From Salinicola salarius (GTDB lineage: Bacteria > Pseudomonadota > Gammaproteobacteria > Pseudomonadales > Halomonadaceae): a stretch of 64,000 bases of DNA. Location: assembly GCF_003206135.1 (NCBI RefSeq), contig NZ_PZJT01000011.1, forward strand, positions 79,945-143,944, in the 5' to 3' direction. The notes beneath the pieces were generated by a model. That model saw nothing but the letters and a program-made list of their open reading frames with translations. It searched no databases and was not told the DNA's origin. Every line of letters begins with the position of its first letter. Position 1 is the stretch's first letter. Made by a program: the position numbers and the translations under genes. Below are positions 9,097 through 17,213 of the stretch, piece after piece.

Positions 9097-9271
9097 AGTT
9101 GCGCCACGTTACCCTGCGAATTGTTGGTCAACTAGCTGTAAACCGCCATTCGCCATTTGTCTGACATAACCAGCCCAATGTGTAGGTGTTTGTTGAACGC
9201 CGGTTCACGAGGCAATGACAGAAAGCGTGGCAGAGCGCGGTCAGCAGCGGGAAGAGGCATGCCGGATCGGC

Positions 9272-10825
9272 TCAGTCATCGATCGGAAGTTCGGTCGTGG
9301 TCAATGCGTGATGACACTTGCGATCGAAAGACACCACGTAATGCCCCTCGAACTGGTAGAGCGTATACCAGGCGCGCCGGGATAGCGGTGTCAGATGGTG
9401 GCACTGCGCCTCGAAACGTCGGCGTAGCGGTGGGTCGTCACCGAGTTCGAAGGCAGAGGAAAGCCCGCGACGGTAGAGATCCTGATAGCCCCACCAGTAG
9501 CCATTGTCGAGATAGGGATGGATCAGCTCGCCAATCAAGGGATGCACGGCGATCGCGTTACGTGTCGCACGCGTGAAGGGCAGCGTTCCATCGATGACCA
9601 ACGGCGCGGCTGATGGCTGTATGGCGAGATCGTCGATCAGTTGCATCGACACCTCATCGGCGAAGAGCGCCTGTTGACGCTGTGCGTTGCCGTAGGCGTA
9701 AGCCAGGGTCAGTGGCGTGCCGAGTGCCAAGACGATCAGTGGCCAACCCAGCAGGGGCCAGCCCTTGGACTGGCGTGGACGTCCCAGCCAATGAAGAACG
9801 CAGAACAGCAGGCCGGCATACAGCGCGCCGAAACCCATCATCACCCTGGGTTGCCAGATCGGATGGGCCAGGGCCGAGAGGAATCCCAGCCCGCCGAAGG
9901 GCAAGCAGACCAGCACCAGCACCATTACCGGCAGCCCGGGGACGCTGCGGCGGCGACACGCGGCGACCAGCAAGCCTGTCGGTGTCACGATGGCCAGCGC
10001 CGTGAATAGCCACCAGGTGGGCGTGTCCACCATCGTTGCCGCGTAATGCCAGAATTGCCCGGTCTGGTCGAGCAGGTGGCCGGGCAACTGCCCGAGCGGC
10101 GCCAGCCTGCTGTGCTGCTCGCTGTAGTCGCCCTCGATCAATGCCGCGGAGACGAGCTTCGATATCACCAGTGCCAACACGCCCACCGCCAGTGCCCCCA
10201 GGTGCCGGTTCCAGTCCGGGCGGCCATGGTGCGAGATGGTCAAGGCAACATGAAATGCCAGCAGGATGAAGTAGACGTTGGCCGCCGGCTGGTAGAACAG
10301 CAGCGAAGCCAGTACGCCGGCCCCGCCCGTCAGCCAGCGAAACCGCGCTTTCCAGAGATGGTTTTCGCGCGGGTCCAGGGCGCAGGCGATACCGGCAATG
10401 GCGCAGGCCAGGGCGAGCGCCATGGGCAACGCATCGAAGTGATAGGAGAGGTTTTGTAGGAAAAATGGCTGTACGACCAGTATCAGCATCGCGAGCCAGG
10501 CATAACCCGTGTCAAATGCAAGCAGGCGACGGCGCCACAGCAGAATCGCCGCGGTGATGGCAGCCAGCCCCAGCCATAGCGGCAGTGGCGCGAGATCGGC
10601 AAGACGCGGGCCACCATTGACAAGGAAGGCGATCAGGCTGGAGAGCGGACGCCCGTTGGAGACCCACCCCATTTCGCCATGGAAGCTGCGCCAGATATCG
10701 TCACGATAGAGGTGGTCGGCGTGGACGAGGGGGTAGCTGAAAATGACCAGATACGCCATTATGCCCAGCCAGCGGCGTAATCCGGTTGTCATGTTCACCT
10801 GGTTGGGGTGCGAATCGATACGCAT
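9272..10825 (-). CDS. GtrII-like polytopic membrane glucosyltransferase
   Basis: A protein of up to 517 residues with about ten membrane segments and a periplasmic C-terminal tail. The first loop holds LYRDDIWRSFHGEMGW followed by SNGRPLSSLI, the acidic and Gly-Arg-Pro pattern seen in the GtrII family, which adds glucosyl groups to O-antigen from a lipid-linked donor. A second candidate start is the ATG at 10792 (MTTGLRRW). The upstream ATG has a better-spaced GAGG, the inner one an AGGTGA only two bases away, so the start is uncertain. It is divergent from opgGH, so it may decorate a surface or periplasmic glycan. The acceptor is unknown and no gtrA/gtrB partner is seen. Confidence 0.6.
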   Translation of the reverse strand: MRIDSHPNQVNMTTGLRRWLGIMAYLVIFSYPLVHADHLYRDDIWRSFHGEMGWVSNGRPLSSLIAFLVNGGPRLADLAPLPLWLGLAAITAAILLWRRRLLAFDTGYAWLAMLILVVQPFFLQNLSYHFDALPMALALACAIAGIACALDPRENHLWKARFRWLTGGAGVLASLLFYQPAANVYFILLAFHVALTISHHGRPDWNRHLGALAVGVLALVISKLVSAALIEGDYSEQHSRLAPLGQLPGHLLDQTGQFWHYAATMVDTPTWWLFTALAIVTPTGLLVAACRRRSVPGLPVMVLVLVCLPFGGLGFLSALAHPIWQPRVMMGFGALYAGLLFCVLHWLGRPRQSKGWPLLGWPLIVLALGTPLTLAYAYGNAQRQQALFADEVSMQLIDDLAIQPSAAPLVIDGTLPFTRATRNAIAVHPLIGELIHPYLDNGYWWGYQDLYRRGLSSAFELGDDPPLRRRFEAQCHHLTPLSRRAWYTLYQFEGHYVVSFDRKCHHALTTTELPIDD

Positions 10826-11135
10826 TCATCGGCCTCATCCGTCGGTGAACCGGGGCGCGGGCTAATAAAGTGTGTGTGAATAGAACATGAGTCAAATAGC
10901 GCGGTCGCAGACCGGTATCGAGGTCTTTCCGTGTCCGCAGTGTAGCGTATGCTAGACTTCGGCCATACGAAGCACGGAGGCTTCGTTATCTCGTCGTCCT
11001 TCATCGTGAGTTGCGTCCGCGTCCTGAATACCGGCAGTGCGGCTACCGGCTGAGCTGACCGTTTACGATATGGCTATGTGCGGTCTTGAACATTTCGAGC
11101 TCGTTGATATCGGCCAAGATAGTTATGACAGGAGT
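10826..11135 (+). promoter_or_regulatory. promoter and long leader region of opgGH
   Basis: About 310 bases without a credible gene. A -10-like TATGCT lies at 10948-10953, with only a weak -35. A 7-bp inverted repeat (10967-10973 with 10980-10986) follows in what would be the transcribed leader. The leader would be about 170-180 bases, long enough for regulation by structure. It is shared with the divergent GtrII-like gene. Confidence 0.4.
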
Positions 11136-12725
11136 ATGAGTGTGAGTGCATCGATCCGGCGGAGTAACCTTGAAAAACGCAAGGCGCTTCTTCCGGTGGT
11201 AGCCCTGACAGGGTTGCTACTCAGCGGTATCGCCCAAAATGTATTGGCTTTTGGTTTCGATGATGTCGCGAAGAAAGCCGAAGACCTCTCGAAGCAGGGT
11301 TATAGCGAACCTGAGAAAAATCTGCCGGAAGCGCTGCGTAATCTGGACTACGGCCAGTATGAGCAGATCCAGTACAAGCGTGACCGCGATGTCTGGAGTG
11401 GAGACGGGGTGCCTTTCACTCTGAGCTTCTTCCATGAGGGCATGCATTACGACAGTGCCATTCAGCTTCATAGTGTCGATGATCAGGGCGTTCAGGATTT
11501 CGCCTACAATCCCGATGACTTTACCTACGGCAATCTCGATTTGCCGGACAGCGCCAAGAACGACGATGACTTGGGCATCGCGGGCTTCAAGGTCAATTAC
11601 GCCCTCAACCAGGCGGATCGCAAGGACGAGACGATGGTATTCCTCGGCGCGAGCTACTTTCGCGTCGTCGGCAAGAACCAGGTCTATGGCGTTTCCGGTC
11701 GCGGCCTCGCCGTGGACACGGGGTTGCCTTCCGGCGAAGAATTCCCTCGTTTCAAGGAGTTCTGGATCGTCAAGCCGAGCAAGACGAGCCAGTATCTGAC
11801 CATCTTCGCGTTGCTGGATTCTCCCAGCCTGACGGGCGCCTATCGCTTCGTTCTTCGCCCGGGTGCCGACACCGTGGTCGACGTCAAGTCGCGGCTTTTC
11901 TTGCGTCGCGCGGTCGAGAAGCTGGGTGTGGCGCCGCTCACCAGCATGTATCTCTATGGTCCGGAGCAGCCCTCATCGACGCTGAACTACCGTCCGGCCA
12001 TTCATGACTCCAACGGCCTGCTGATCAGCGACTCTCAGAACGGCTGGACCTGGCGGCCGCTGGCCAATCCGGCGAAGCTGATGATCAACGAGCATGCGAC
12101 ACCGCGCCTGCGTGGTTATGGCCTGATGCAGCGTGATCACGAGTTCGACAGCTACCAGGATCTGGACAGCCGTTACGACCTGCGGCCGAGCGCCTGGATC
12201 GAACCCCAGAACGAGTGGGGCGCGGGCAAGATCGAGCTGATCCAGATCCCGACCCCCAATGAAACCAACGACAACATCGTGTCGATGTGGCTGCCGGAAA
12301 CCGCTCCGCAACCGGGCACGCCGCTGGATTACGATTATCGCTTCACCGTGACCAAGGACGAGAGCCGTTACGTCGACCCATCGCTGGCCTGGGTCGAGCA
12401 GACCCGCCGCTCGCGTGGCGAAGTGCGTAAGGACAATCTGGTGCGTGAAGCAGACGGCTCGCTTGCCTTCGTGCTGGATTTCGAAGGCCCTTCGCTCTCC
12501 GGCCTTGGCGATGATGCCAACCTGAGCGTTCAGGCCAGTGTCGGCGACAATGGCGAACTGGTCGACGCCTCTACCGAGCGTAACCCGGCGACCGGCGGCT
12601 GGCGTGTGTTCGTCAAGATCAAGCGCAGCGACAACGCCCAGCCGCTGGATATCCGCGCCTATCTGAATCAGGGCGACAAGCGGGTCTCCGAAACCTGGTA
12701 CTACCGGCTGCCTGCCAATGGCTGA
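11136..12725 (+). CDS. opgG: glucan biosynthesis periplasmic protein OpgG (MdoG)
   Basis: Periplasmic protein required to make the backbone of osmoregulated periplasmic glucans, which balance solute between periplasm and medium. The mature part begins [14 protein letters not shown] and contains the OpgG/OpgD signatures [34 protein letters not shown] and [15 protein letters not shown] signal peptide is clear: basic RRSNLEKRK, hydrophobic [16 protein letters not shown], and likely cleavage after VLA. The ATG at 11136 has AGGAG only one base away, so the GTG at 11142 may be the true start. About 529 residues, close to the usual 510. Its last eight bases overlap opgH, which implies coupled translation. 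Confidence 0.93.
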   Translation: MSVSASIRRSNLEKRKALLPVVALTGLLLSGIAQNVLAFGFDDVAKKAEDLSKQGYSEPEKNLPEALRNLDYGQYEQIQYKRDRDVWSGDGVPFTLSFFHEGMHYDSAIQLHSVDDQGVQDFAYNPDDFTYGNLDLPDSAKNDDDLGIAGFKVNYALNQADRKDETMVFLGASYFRVVGKNQVYGVSGRGLAVDTGLPSGEEFPRFKEFWIVKPSKTSQYLTIFALLDSPSLTGAYRFVLRPGADTVVDVKSRLFLRRAVEKLGVAPLTSMYLYGPEQPSSTLNYRPAIHDSNGLLISDSQNGWTWRPLANPAKLMINEHATPRLRGYGLMQRDHEFDSYQDLDSRYDLRPSAWIEPQNEWGAGKIELIQIPTPNETNDNIVSMWLPETAPQPGTPLDYDYRFTVTKDESRYVDPSLAWVEQTRRSRGEVRKDNLVREADGSLAFVLDFEGPSLSGLGDDANLSVQASVGDNGELVDASTERNPATGGWRVFVKIKRSDNAQPLDIRAYLNQGDKRVSETWYYRLPANG

Positions 12726-15216
12726 AGCGACGTCCAGCTCACGGATGACGTCAGCCGAGCAATACCTGGAGCGGTTGGCACTGGAAACCCAGGATCGTGA
12801 CGAGCGGCGCAAGCTGCTCGCCAGCGATCTGAACACTCACGATATGGCATCGCTGCATGCGGCGTTGGGCGGGCGAGAGGTCGACAGCGATGATCCTGCC
12901 GCCACATCGGTGGGGCGTCGCCTGGCGCTGGCCTATGCCGAGCCGCCGCTGGCGCCGCCGGACGTTCTGAGCACCGACGAGCATGGGATCACCCGCCTGC
13001 AGACAGCGCCGCCCATGCGGCGGACGCCACTGGCACCGGAGGCGTGGTCCACCAATCCCTTCGTGCGGTTTGGCCAGCGTCTGAAGAACTGGGCAGATCG
13101 TGGCTATCGGCGCAGGCAGCGCGAGGCCAAGCCGACCCCGCGCTGGCAGTGGATCGCGAGCGCGCGGCGCTGGGTATTGCTGGTGCTGATTTTCGGCCAG
13201 AGCGTCGTAGCCGCCAACCAGATGCGAACGGTATTGCCCTATCAGGGCCAGCAATGGCTGGAAGTTGCCATTCTGGCGCTGTTCGTGCTGCTGTTTGCGT
13301 GGGTTTCCGCCGGCTTCTGGACCGCCCTGATGGGCTTCTTCCAGCTGCTGCGAGGCCGGGATCGCTACGCCATCGATTCCGAGGTCGGCGACGAGCCGAT
13401 CCCGGACGACGCGCGCACGGCATTGCTGGTGCCGATCTGCAACGAGGACGTCCCGCGAGTTTTCGCCGGCGTTCGCGCGACGATCGAGTCCCTGCGCCAG
13501 AGCGGCAACGGTCGCCATTTCGATGTCTTTATCCTGAGCGATACCTACGATCCCGACATCGCGATCCAGGAGACCCACGCCTGGCTGGCTCTGTGCCGCG
13601 ATCTCGATGCCTTTGGCCAGGTGTTCTACCGTCGTCGTCAGCGCCGGGTGAAGCGCAAGAGCGGCAACCTCGATGACTTCTGTCGTCGCTGGGGCGCGCT
13701 CTATCGCTACATGCTGGTACTGGACGCCGACAGCGTGATGAGCGGGGCCTGTCTCACACGTCTGGTTCAGATGATGGAGGCGCACCCGGATGCCGGTATC
13801 GTCCAGACGGCGCCCAGGGCTTCCGGGCGATTGAATCTCTATGCCCGCATGCAGCAGTTCGCTACGCGGGTATATGGGCCGCTGTTTACTGCCGGACTTC
13901 ACTTCTGGCAGCTGGGCGAATCGCATTACTGGGGGCACAACGCCATCATCCGCATGGCGCCATTCATGCAGCACTGCATGCTGGCACCGTTACCCGGCAA
14001 GGGCTCGATGTCCGGCGAGATCCTGTCTCATGATTTCGTCGAGGCGGCGCTGATGCGGCGTGCCGGCTGGGGCGTCTGGATCGCCTACGAGCTGGAGGGA
14101 AGCTATGAGGAGATGCCGCCCAACCTGCTCGACGAGCTCAACCGGGATCGACGCTGGTGCCACGGCAATCTGATGAATTTCAGGCTGTTTCTCTCCAAGG
14201 GGATCCATCCCGTTCACCGCGCGGTGTTCCTGACCGGCCTGATGTCCTATATCTCTGCGCCGTTGTGGTGTCTTTTCCTGGTCCTGTCGACGGCGCTGCT
14301 TGCCGTTCATACGCTGAGTACGCCCAACTATTTCCCGGAGCCGGGGATGATGTTCCCGGTATGGCCGCAGTGGAACCCCACGCTTGCCGTCGGGCTGTTC
14401 GGTGCCACCGCAACGCTGCTGTTCCTGCCCAAGGTGTTGAGCGTGATTCTGGTGTGGGTTCAGGGAAGTCGCCAGTTCGGCGGGCCGCTCAAGGTACTGG
14501 CGAGCATGGTGCTGGAATCGCTGTTCTCGATGGCGCTGGCACCGGTACGGATGCTGTTTCACACGCGTTTCGTGCTGACCTCGATCATGGGCTGGGCCAT
14601 CCAGTGGCGGTCGCCGTCTCGTGAAAACAGCGACACGACCTGGGGAGATGCGATTCGCAATCACTGGAGTCAAACCGTGATCGGGGCGGTCTGGGCCGTG
14701 GGGGTCTATCTCATGGAACCGACCTTCCTGTGGTGGCTGTCGCCGATCGTGGGGGCGATGATGATATCGATACCGGTCTCGACGCTATCCAGTCGGGTAT
14801 CGCTGGGAAGCGCCTGCTTCCGCGCGCGGCTGTTCCGGATCCCTGAAGAGACTCATCCTCCGCGTGTACTGCGCCGGATGGTGCGTCATCTGGGCAGAAT
14901 GAATGCCGCTGCGCCCACGCCGACTTTTGTTCAAGTGGTCATGGACCCGATATCGAATGCCTTGGCAACGGCGCTGGGGACGGCTCGCCATGCACATGCC
15001 GAGCCGCTGAAACGGAGACGCCATGAGCGCGTCAGCCAAGCCGTCAAGCAGGGGCCGATGTCGATGGGCAATCTCGAGCGCCTGGCGTTTCTGGATGATC
15101 CGGTGATGCTTTCCCAGTTGCACTGGCGAGTGTGGGAGGATCCCGAGGCTCACGCTGCCTGGCGTCATTACGGATTGCCGCCAAAAGTATCGCTACGGGT
15201 GCCGGCATTCCATTGA
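12718..15216 (+). CDS. opgH: glucans biosynthesis glucosyltransferase OpgH (MdoH)
   Basis: An 832-residue inner-membrane family-2 glycosyltransferase that polymerises beta-1,2-linked glucose from UDP-glucose and moves the chain to the periplasm, where OpgG acts. Two membrane segments (around residues 150-210) precede the cytoplasmic catalytic domain with [38 protein letters not shown] and the product-binding RDRRW. Several membrane segments follow and the C-terminus is cytoplasmic. Length is close to the family norm (about 850). The N-terminal part before the first membrane segment is where E. coli OpgH contacts FtsZ; whether that holds here cannot be judged from sequence. It overlaps opgG by eight bases. 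Confidence 0.94.
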   Translation: MAEATSSSRMTSAEQYLERLALETQDRDERRKLLASDLNTHDMASLHAALGGREVDSDDPAATSVGRRLALAYAEPPLAPPDVLSTDEHGITRLQTAPPMRRTPLAPEAWSTNPFVRFGQRLKNWADRGYRRRQREAKPTPRWQWIASARRWVLLVLIFGQSVVAANQMRTVLPYQGQQWLEVAILALFVLLFAWVSAGFWTALMGFFQLLRGRDRYAIDSEVGDEPIPDDARTALLVPICNEDVPRVFAGVRATIESLRQSGNGRHFDVFILSDTYDPDIAIQETHAWLALCRDLDAFGQVFYRRRQRRVKRKSGNLDDFCRRWGALYRYMLVLDADSVMSGACLTRLVQMMEAHPDAGIVQTAPRASGRLNLYARMQQFATRVYGPLFTAGLHFWQLGESHYWGHNAIIRMAPFMQHCMLAPLPGKGSMSGEILSHDFVEAALMRRAGWGVWIAYELEGSYEEMPPNLLDELNRDRRWCHGNLMNFRLFLSKGIHPVHRAVFLTGLMSYISAPLWCLFLVLSTALLAVHTLSTPNYFPEPGMMFPVWPQWNPTLAVGLFGATATLLFLPKVLSVILVWVQGSRQFGGPLKVLASMVLESLFSMALAPVRMLFHTRFVLTSIMGWAIQWRSPSRENSDTTWGDAIRNHWSQTVIGAVWAVGVYLMEPTFLWWLSPIVGAMMISIPVSTLSSRVSLGSACFRARLFRIPEETHPPRVLRRMVRHLGRMNAAAPTPTFVQVVMDPISNALATALGTARHAHAEPLKRRRHERVSQAVKQGPMSMGNLERLAFLDDPVMLSQLHWRVWEDPEAHAAWRHYGLPPKVSLRVPAFH

Positions 15217-15380
15217 ATTGCGGCTGCCATGCGCCTGTCGACGCGAAAGCGGTTCCACACATGTGGGCCCGTTTTGGTCTCGAACTTCGAACAATTCGAG
15301 AATGCTGTCTATGCTTGGACTAGGCAATGAGAAGTTGCCCGATGAGCTGTTCATGCTGAAGGGAATCAAGGAGTAACACT

Positions 15381-15623
15381 ATGGGCTTCATCCTGTGGCT
15401 GATTATTGGTGGCATTGCGGGCTGGATTGCTGGAAAAGTCATGCGAGGCGGTGGGTTCGGTATTCTCGGGAATATCGTCGTCGGCATCGTTGGTGCCGTG
15501 ATCGGCGGCTTCCTGTTCAGTCTCCTGGGGCTATCGTCGAACGGGCTGATCGGGTCCCTGGTCGTGGCGACCATTGGTGCGATCATCCTGTTGTGGATCG
15601 TCGCCAAGGTGAAGAAAGCCTAG
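15381..15623 (+). CDS. GlsB/YeaQ/YmgE family small membrane protein
   Basis: An 80-residue protein of the transglycosylase-associated (GlsB/YeaQ/YmgE) family. It has three hydrophobic, glycine-rich helices: WLIIGGIAGWIAGKVMRGGG, a central IVVGIVGAVIGGFLFSLLG, and a last helix ending in a short lysine tail. AAGGAGT sits seven to eight bases before the ATG. Homologues are often induced by general or osmotic stress, and the gene follows opgGH by 164 bases, which would suit an osmotic-stress role. The biochemical function of the family is unknown, and the transglycosylase label is historical. Confidence 0.85.
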   Translation: MGFILWLIIGGIAGWIAGKVMRGGGFGILGNIVVGIVGAVIGGFLFSLLGLSSNGLIGSLVVATIGAIILLWIVAKVKKA

Positions 15624-15651
15624 GCGGACTCCGTACCGTTGGGTCCAGGAG

Positions 15652-15679
15652 AGAAAGCCGCGCGTTGCGCGGCTTTCTT
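15652..15679 (+). terminator. hairpin terminator after the GlsB-like gene
   Basis: A perfect 12-bp stem (15652-15663 with 15667-15678) with a three-base GTT loop, 28 bases after the stop. The trailing T-run is short. Confidence 0.75.
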
Positions 15680-15781
15680 GGTTCTGGCTGACCGTCGCGC
15701 TCGCGGAAAGCAATTCAGGCCAAGTGTTTGCTGACAGGAATCGGGTACACTAGCGCCTTTGACGGACAGAGATCTGCAAGG

Positions 15782-17062
15782 ATGCCCGATTCAACGACCG
15801 GCACGCGTAAAGAGCGCTTCATTGGGCTCGAATGGCTGCGCTTTCTGCTCGGCCTCTACATCGTCATTTTTCATACGCTTCACAACTATCCTTCCATTCG
15901 CGATTGGTCGCACTACGTGACCGATATCGGTTTCTTCTCGACCAGCGCCTTTTTCGTGCTATCCGGCTTTCTGTTGACGCACGTCTATCTCGATTCGTCA
16001 TACCAGATGCGCGAGCCACCCAGAAGCTTCTGGCTCAAGCGCTTCTCGAATCTCTACCCGATCCACATCGGATCACTGCTTCTCGCCATGGCGGTATCGG
16101 CATTGGTCGGCTACCTGGCAATCGCACCGGGGGATAGCGATATCTCGCTGCGGTTCGTCGTGTATGACGTCAATAACGATATCGGCCAGCTCGACTGGAA
16201 GAGCCTGAACCACACCATGGGGCCGCTGGAAACCGGCATCAATCTGCTGCTCAATTTCACCTTGCTGCATGCCTGGAATCCGCTATATCTGACCTTCAAT
16301 CCGCCGTCCTGGTCGATCTCGGCGTTGTTCTTCTTTTACCTGACGTTTCCCTGGCTGGCGCCTCGACTGCGCCGCGTTCTGCACCCGCGTCGCGCCATGC
16401 TGCTGGTCAATCTGATCTACTTGATTCCGCCTTTGTATGTCATTCTGACGACCGATTACGGCGTGCCCGAAACCGGCATCCTGCACCGCAACCCGCTGAT
16501 TCGTCTGCCTGAGTTCGCCGCCGGCATCTTGCTTTGCACGTTCTATGCGCAACGCAAGGCGCAGGGGCGGCTGATGACGCTTCCCCAGTGCTGTCTGACG
16601 CTGTTGCTCGTTGCCGTCAGCGTGGTCGTCGCAGTGACGCTCCTGGGGCTGGGACATGCCTGGTACTACGCCCTGCATAATGGTCTGCTGCTGCCAGCGC
16701 AACTGGCGCTGATCTACGTCGCCGCGCATTGGGGGGAGCCTCGCAATCGCCGTCTGATGCGCTGGGCAACCCGACTGGGCGGTGCATCGTTGCCGATGTT
16801 CGCGCTGCATGTGCCGCTTTATGCCGTGTTCTCGCGAGTCGAGCGTGTGCTCTCCGGTGATCCGGGCTTGTGCTTGACGGATTTTCAGGGCTGTCTGGCG
16901 GCGGCGGGTGAGTTGCACCTCTGGCTGTACCCGTTGTTTCTCGTTCTGACCGTGCTCTTCTGCGTGCTGTTCCAGGAGCAGTTCGTGGTGCGCGTCAGGA
17001 AGTTCCTGTTACGCCACCTGCTCGGCGAGTCCCCGCGCTCTCATACCGAGAAGCTGAACTAG
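15782..17062 (+). CDS. acyltransferase-3 family membrane protein
   Basis: A 426-residue protein with about ten membrane segments, of the acyltransferase-3 family, which moves acetyl, succinyl or similar groups onto extracytoplasmic sugars. The N-terminal family pattern is present: a membrane helix starting IGLEWLRFLLGLY and ending in the catalytic-type His of IVIFHT, then TSAFFVLSGFLLTHVY. The start at 15782 avoids 18 unlikely codons upstream. It lies about 560 bp after opgH with one small gene between, so it might be an OpgC-like enzyme that substitutes the glucans. That is inference only; O-antigen or exopolysaccharide acylation is equally possible. Confidence 0.82.
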   Translation: MPDSTTGTRKERFIGLEWLRFLLGLYIVIFHTLHNYPSIRDWSHYVTDIGFFSTSAFFVLSGFLLTHVYLDSSYQMREPPRSFWLKRFSNLYPIHIGSLLLAMAVSALVGYLAIAPGDSDISLRFVVYDVNNDIGQLDWKSLNHTMGPLETGINLLLNFTLLHAWNPLYLTFNPPSWSISALFFFYLTFPWLAPRLRRVLHPRRAMLLVNLIYLIPPLYVILTTDYGVPETGILHRNPLIRLPEFAAGILLCTFYAQRKAQGRLMTLPQCCLTLLLVAVSVVVAVTLLGLGHAWYYALHNGLLLPAQLALIYVAAHWGEPRNRRLMRWATRLGGASLPMFALHVPLYAVFSRVERVLSGDPGLCLTDFQGCLAAAGELHLWLYPLFLVLTVLFCVLFQEQFVVRVRKFLLRHLLGESPRSHTEKLN

Positions 17063-17100
17063 GTCTCTGTCATGTCGTCGTGCGCCATGCCATCGGCGCG

Positions 17101-17136
17101 CGAGCACCTTTCCGGTATCGAGCACCTTTCCGGTAT
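17101..17136 (+). repeat. perfect 18-bp tandem duplication upstream of the DUF1266-like gene
   Basis: The unit CGAGCACCTTTCCGGTAT occurs twice head to tail (17101-17118 and 17119-17136). Its right end forms the start of a good -10 element, TATACT (17134-17139), so the duplication lies in the likely promoter. Confidence 0.9.
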
Positions 17137-17213
17137 ACTGTGCCGCCGCATGCGCCCTGTCGGAATCCATTCGGCGTCCGGCGCAAGCCGTTTCTCGTAG
17201 CATGAGGTCTCTC

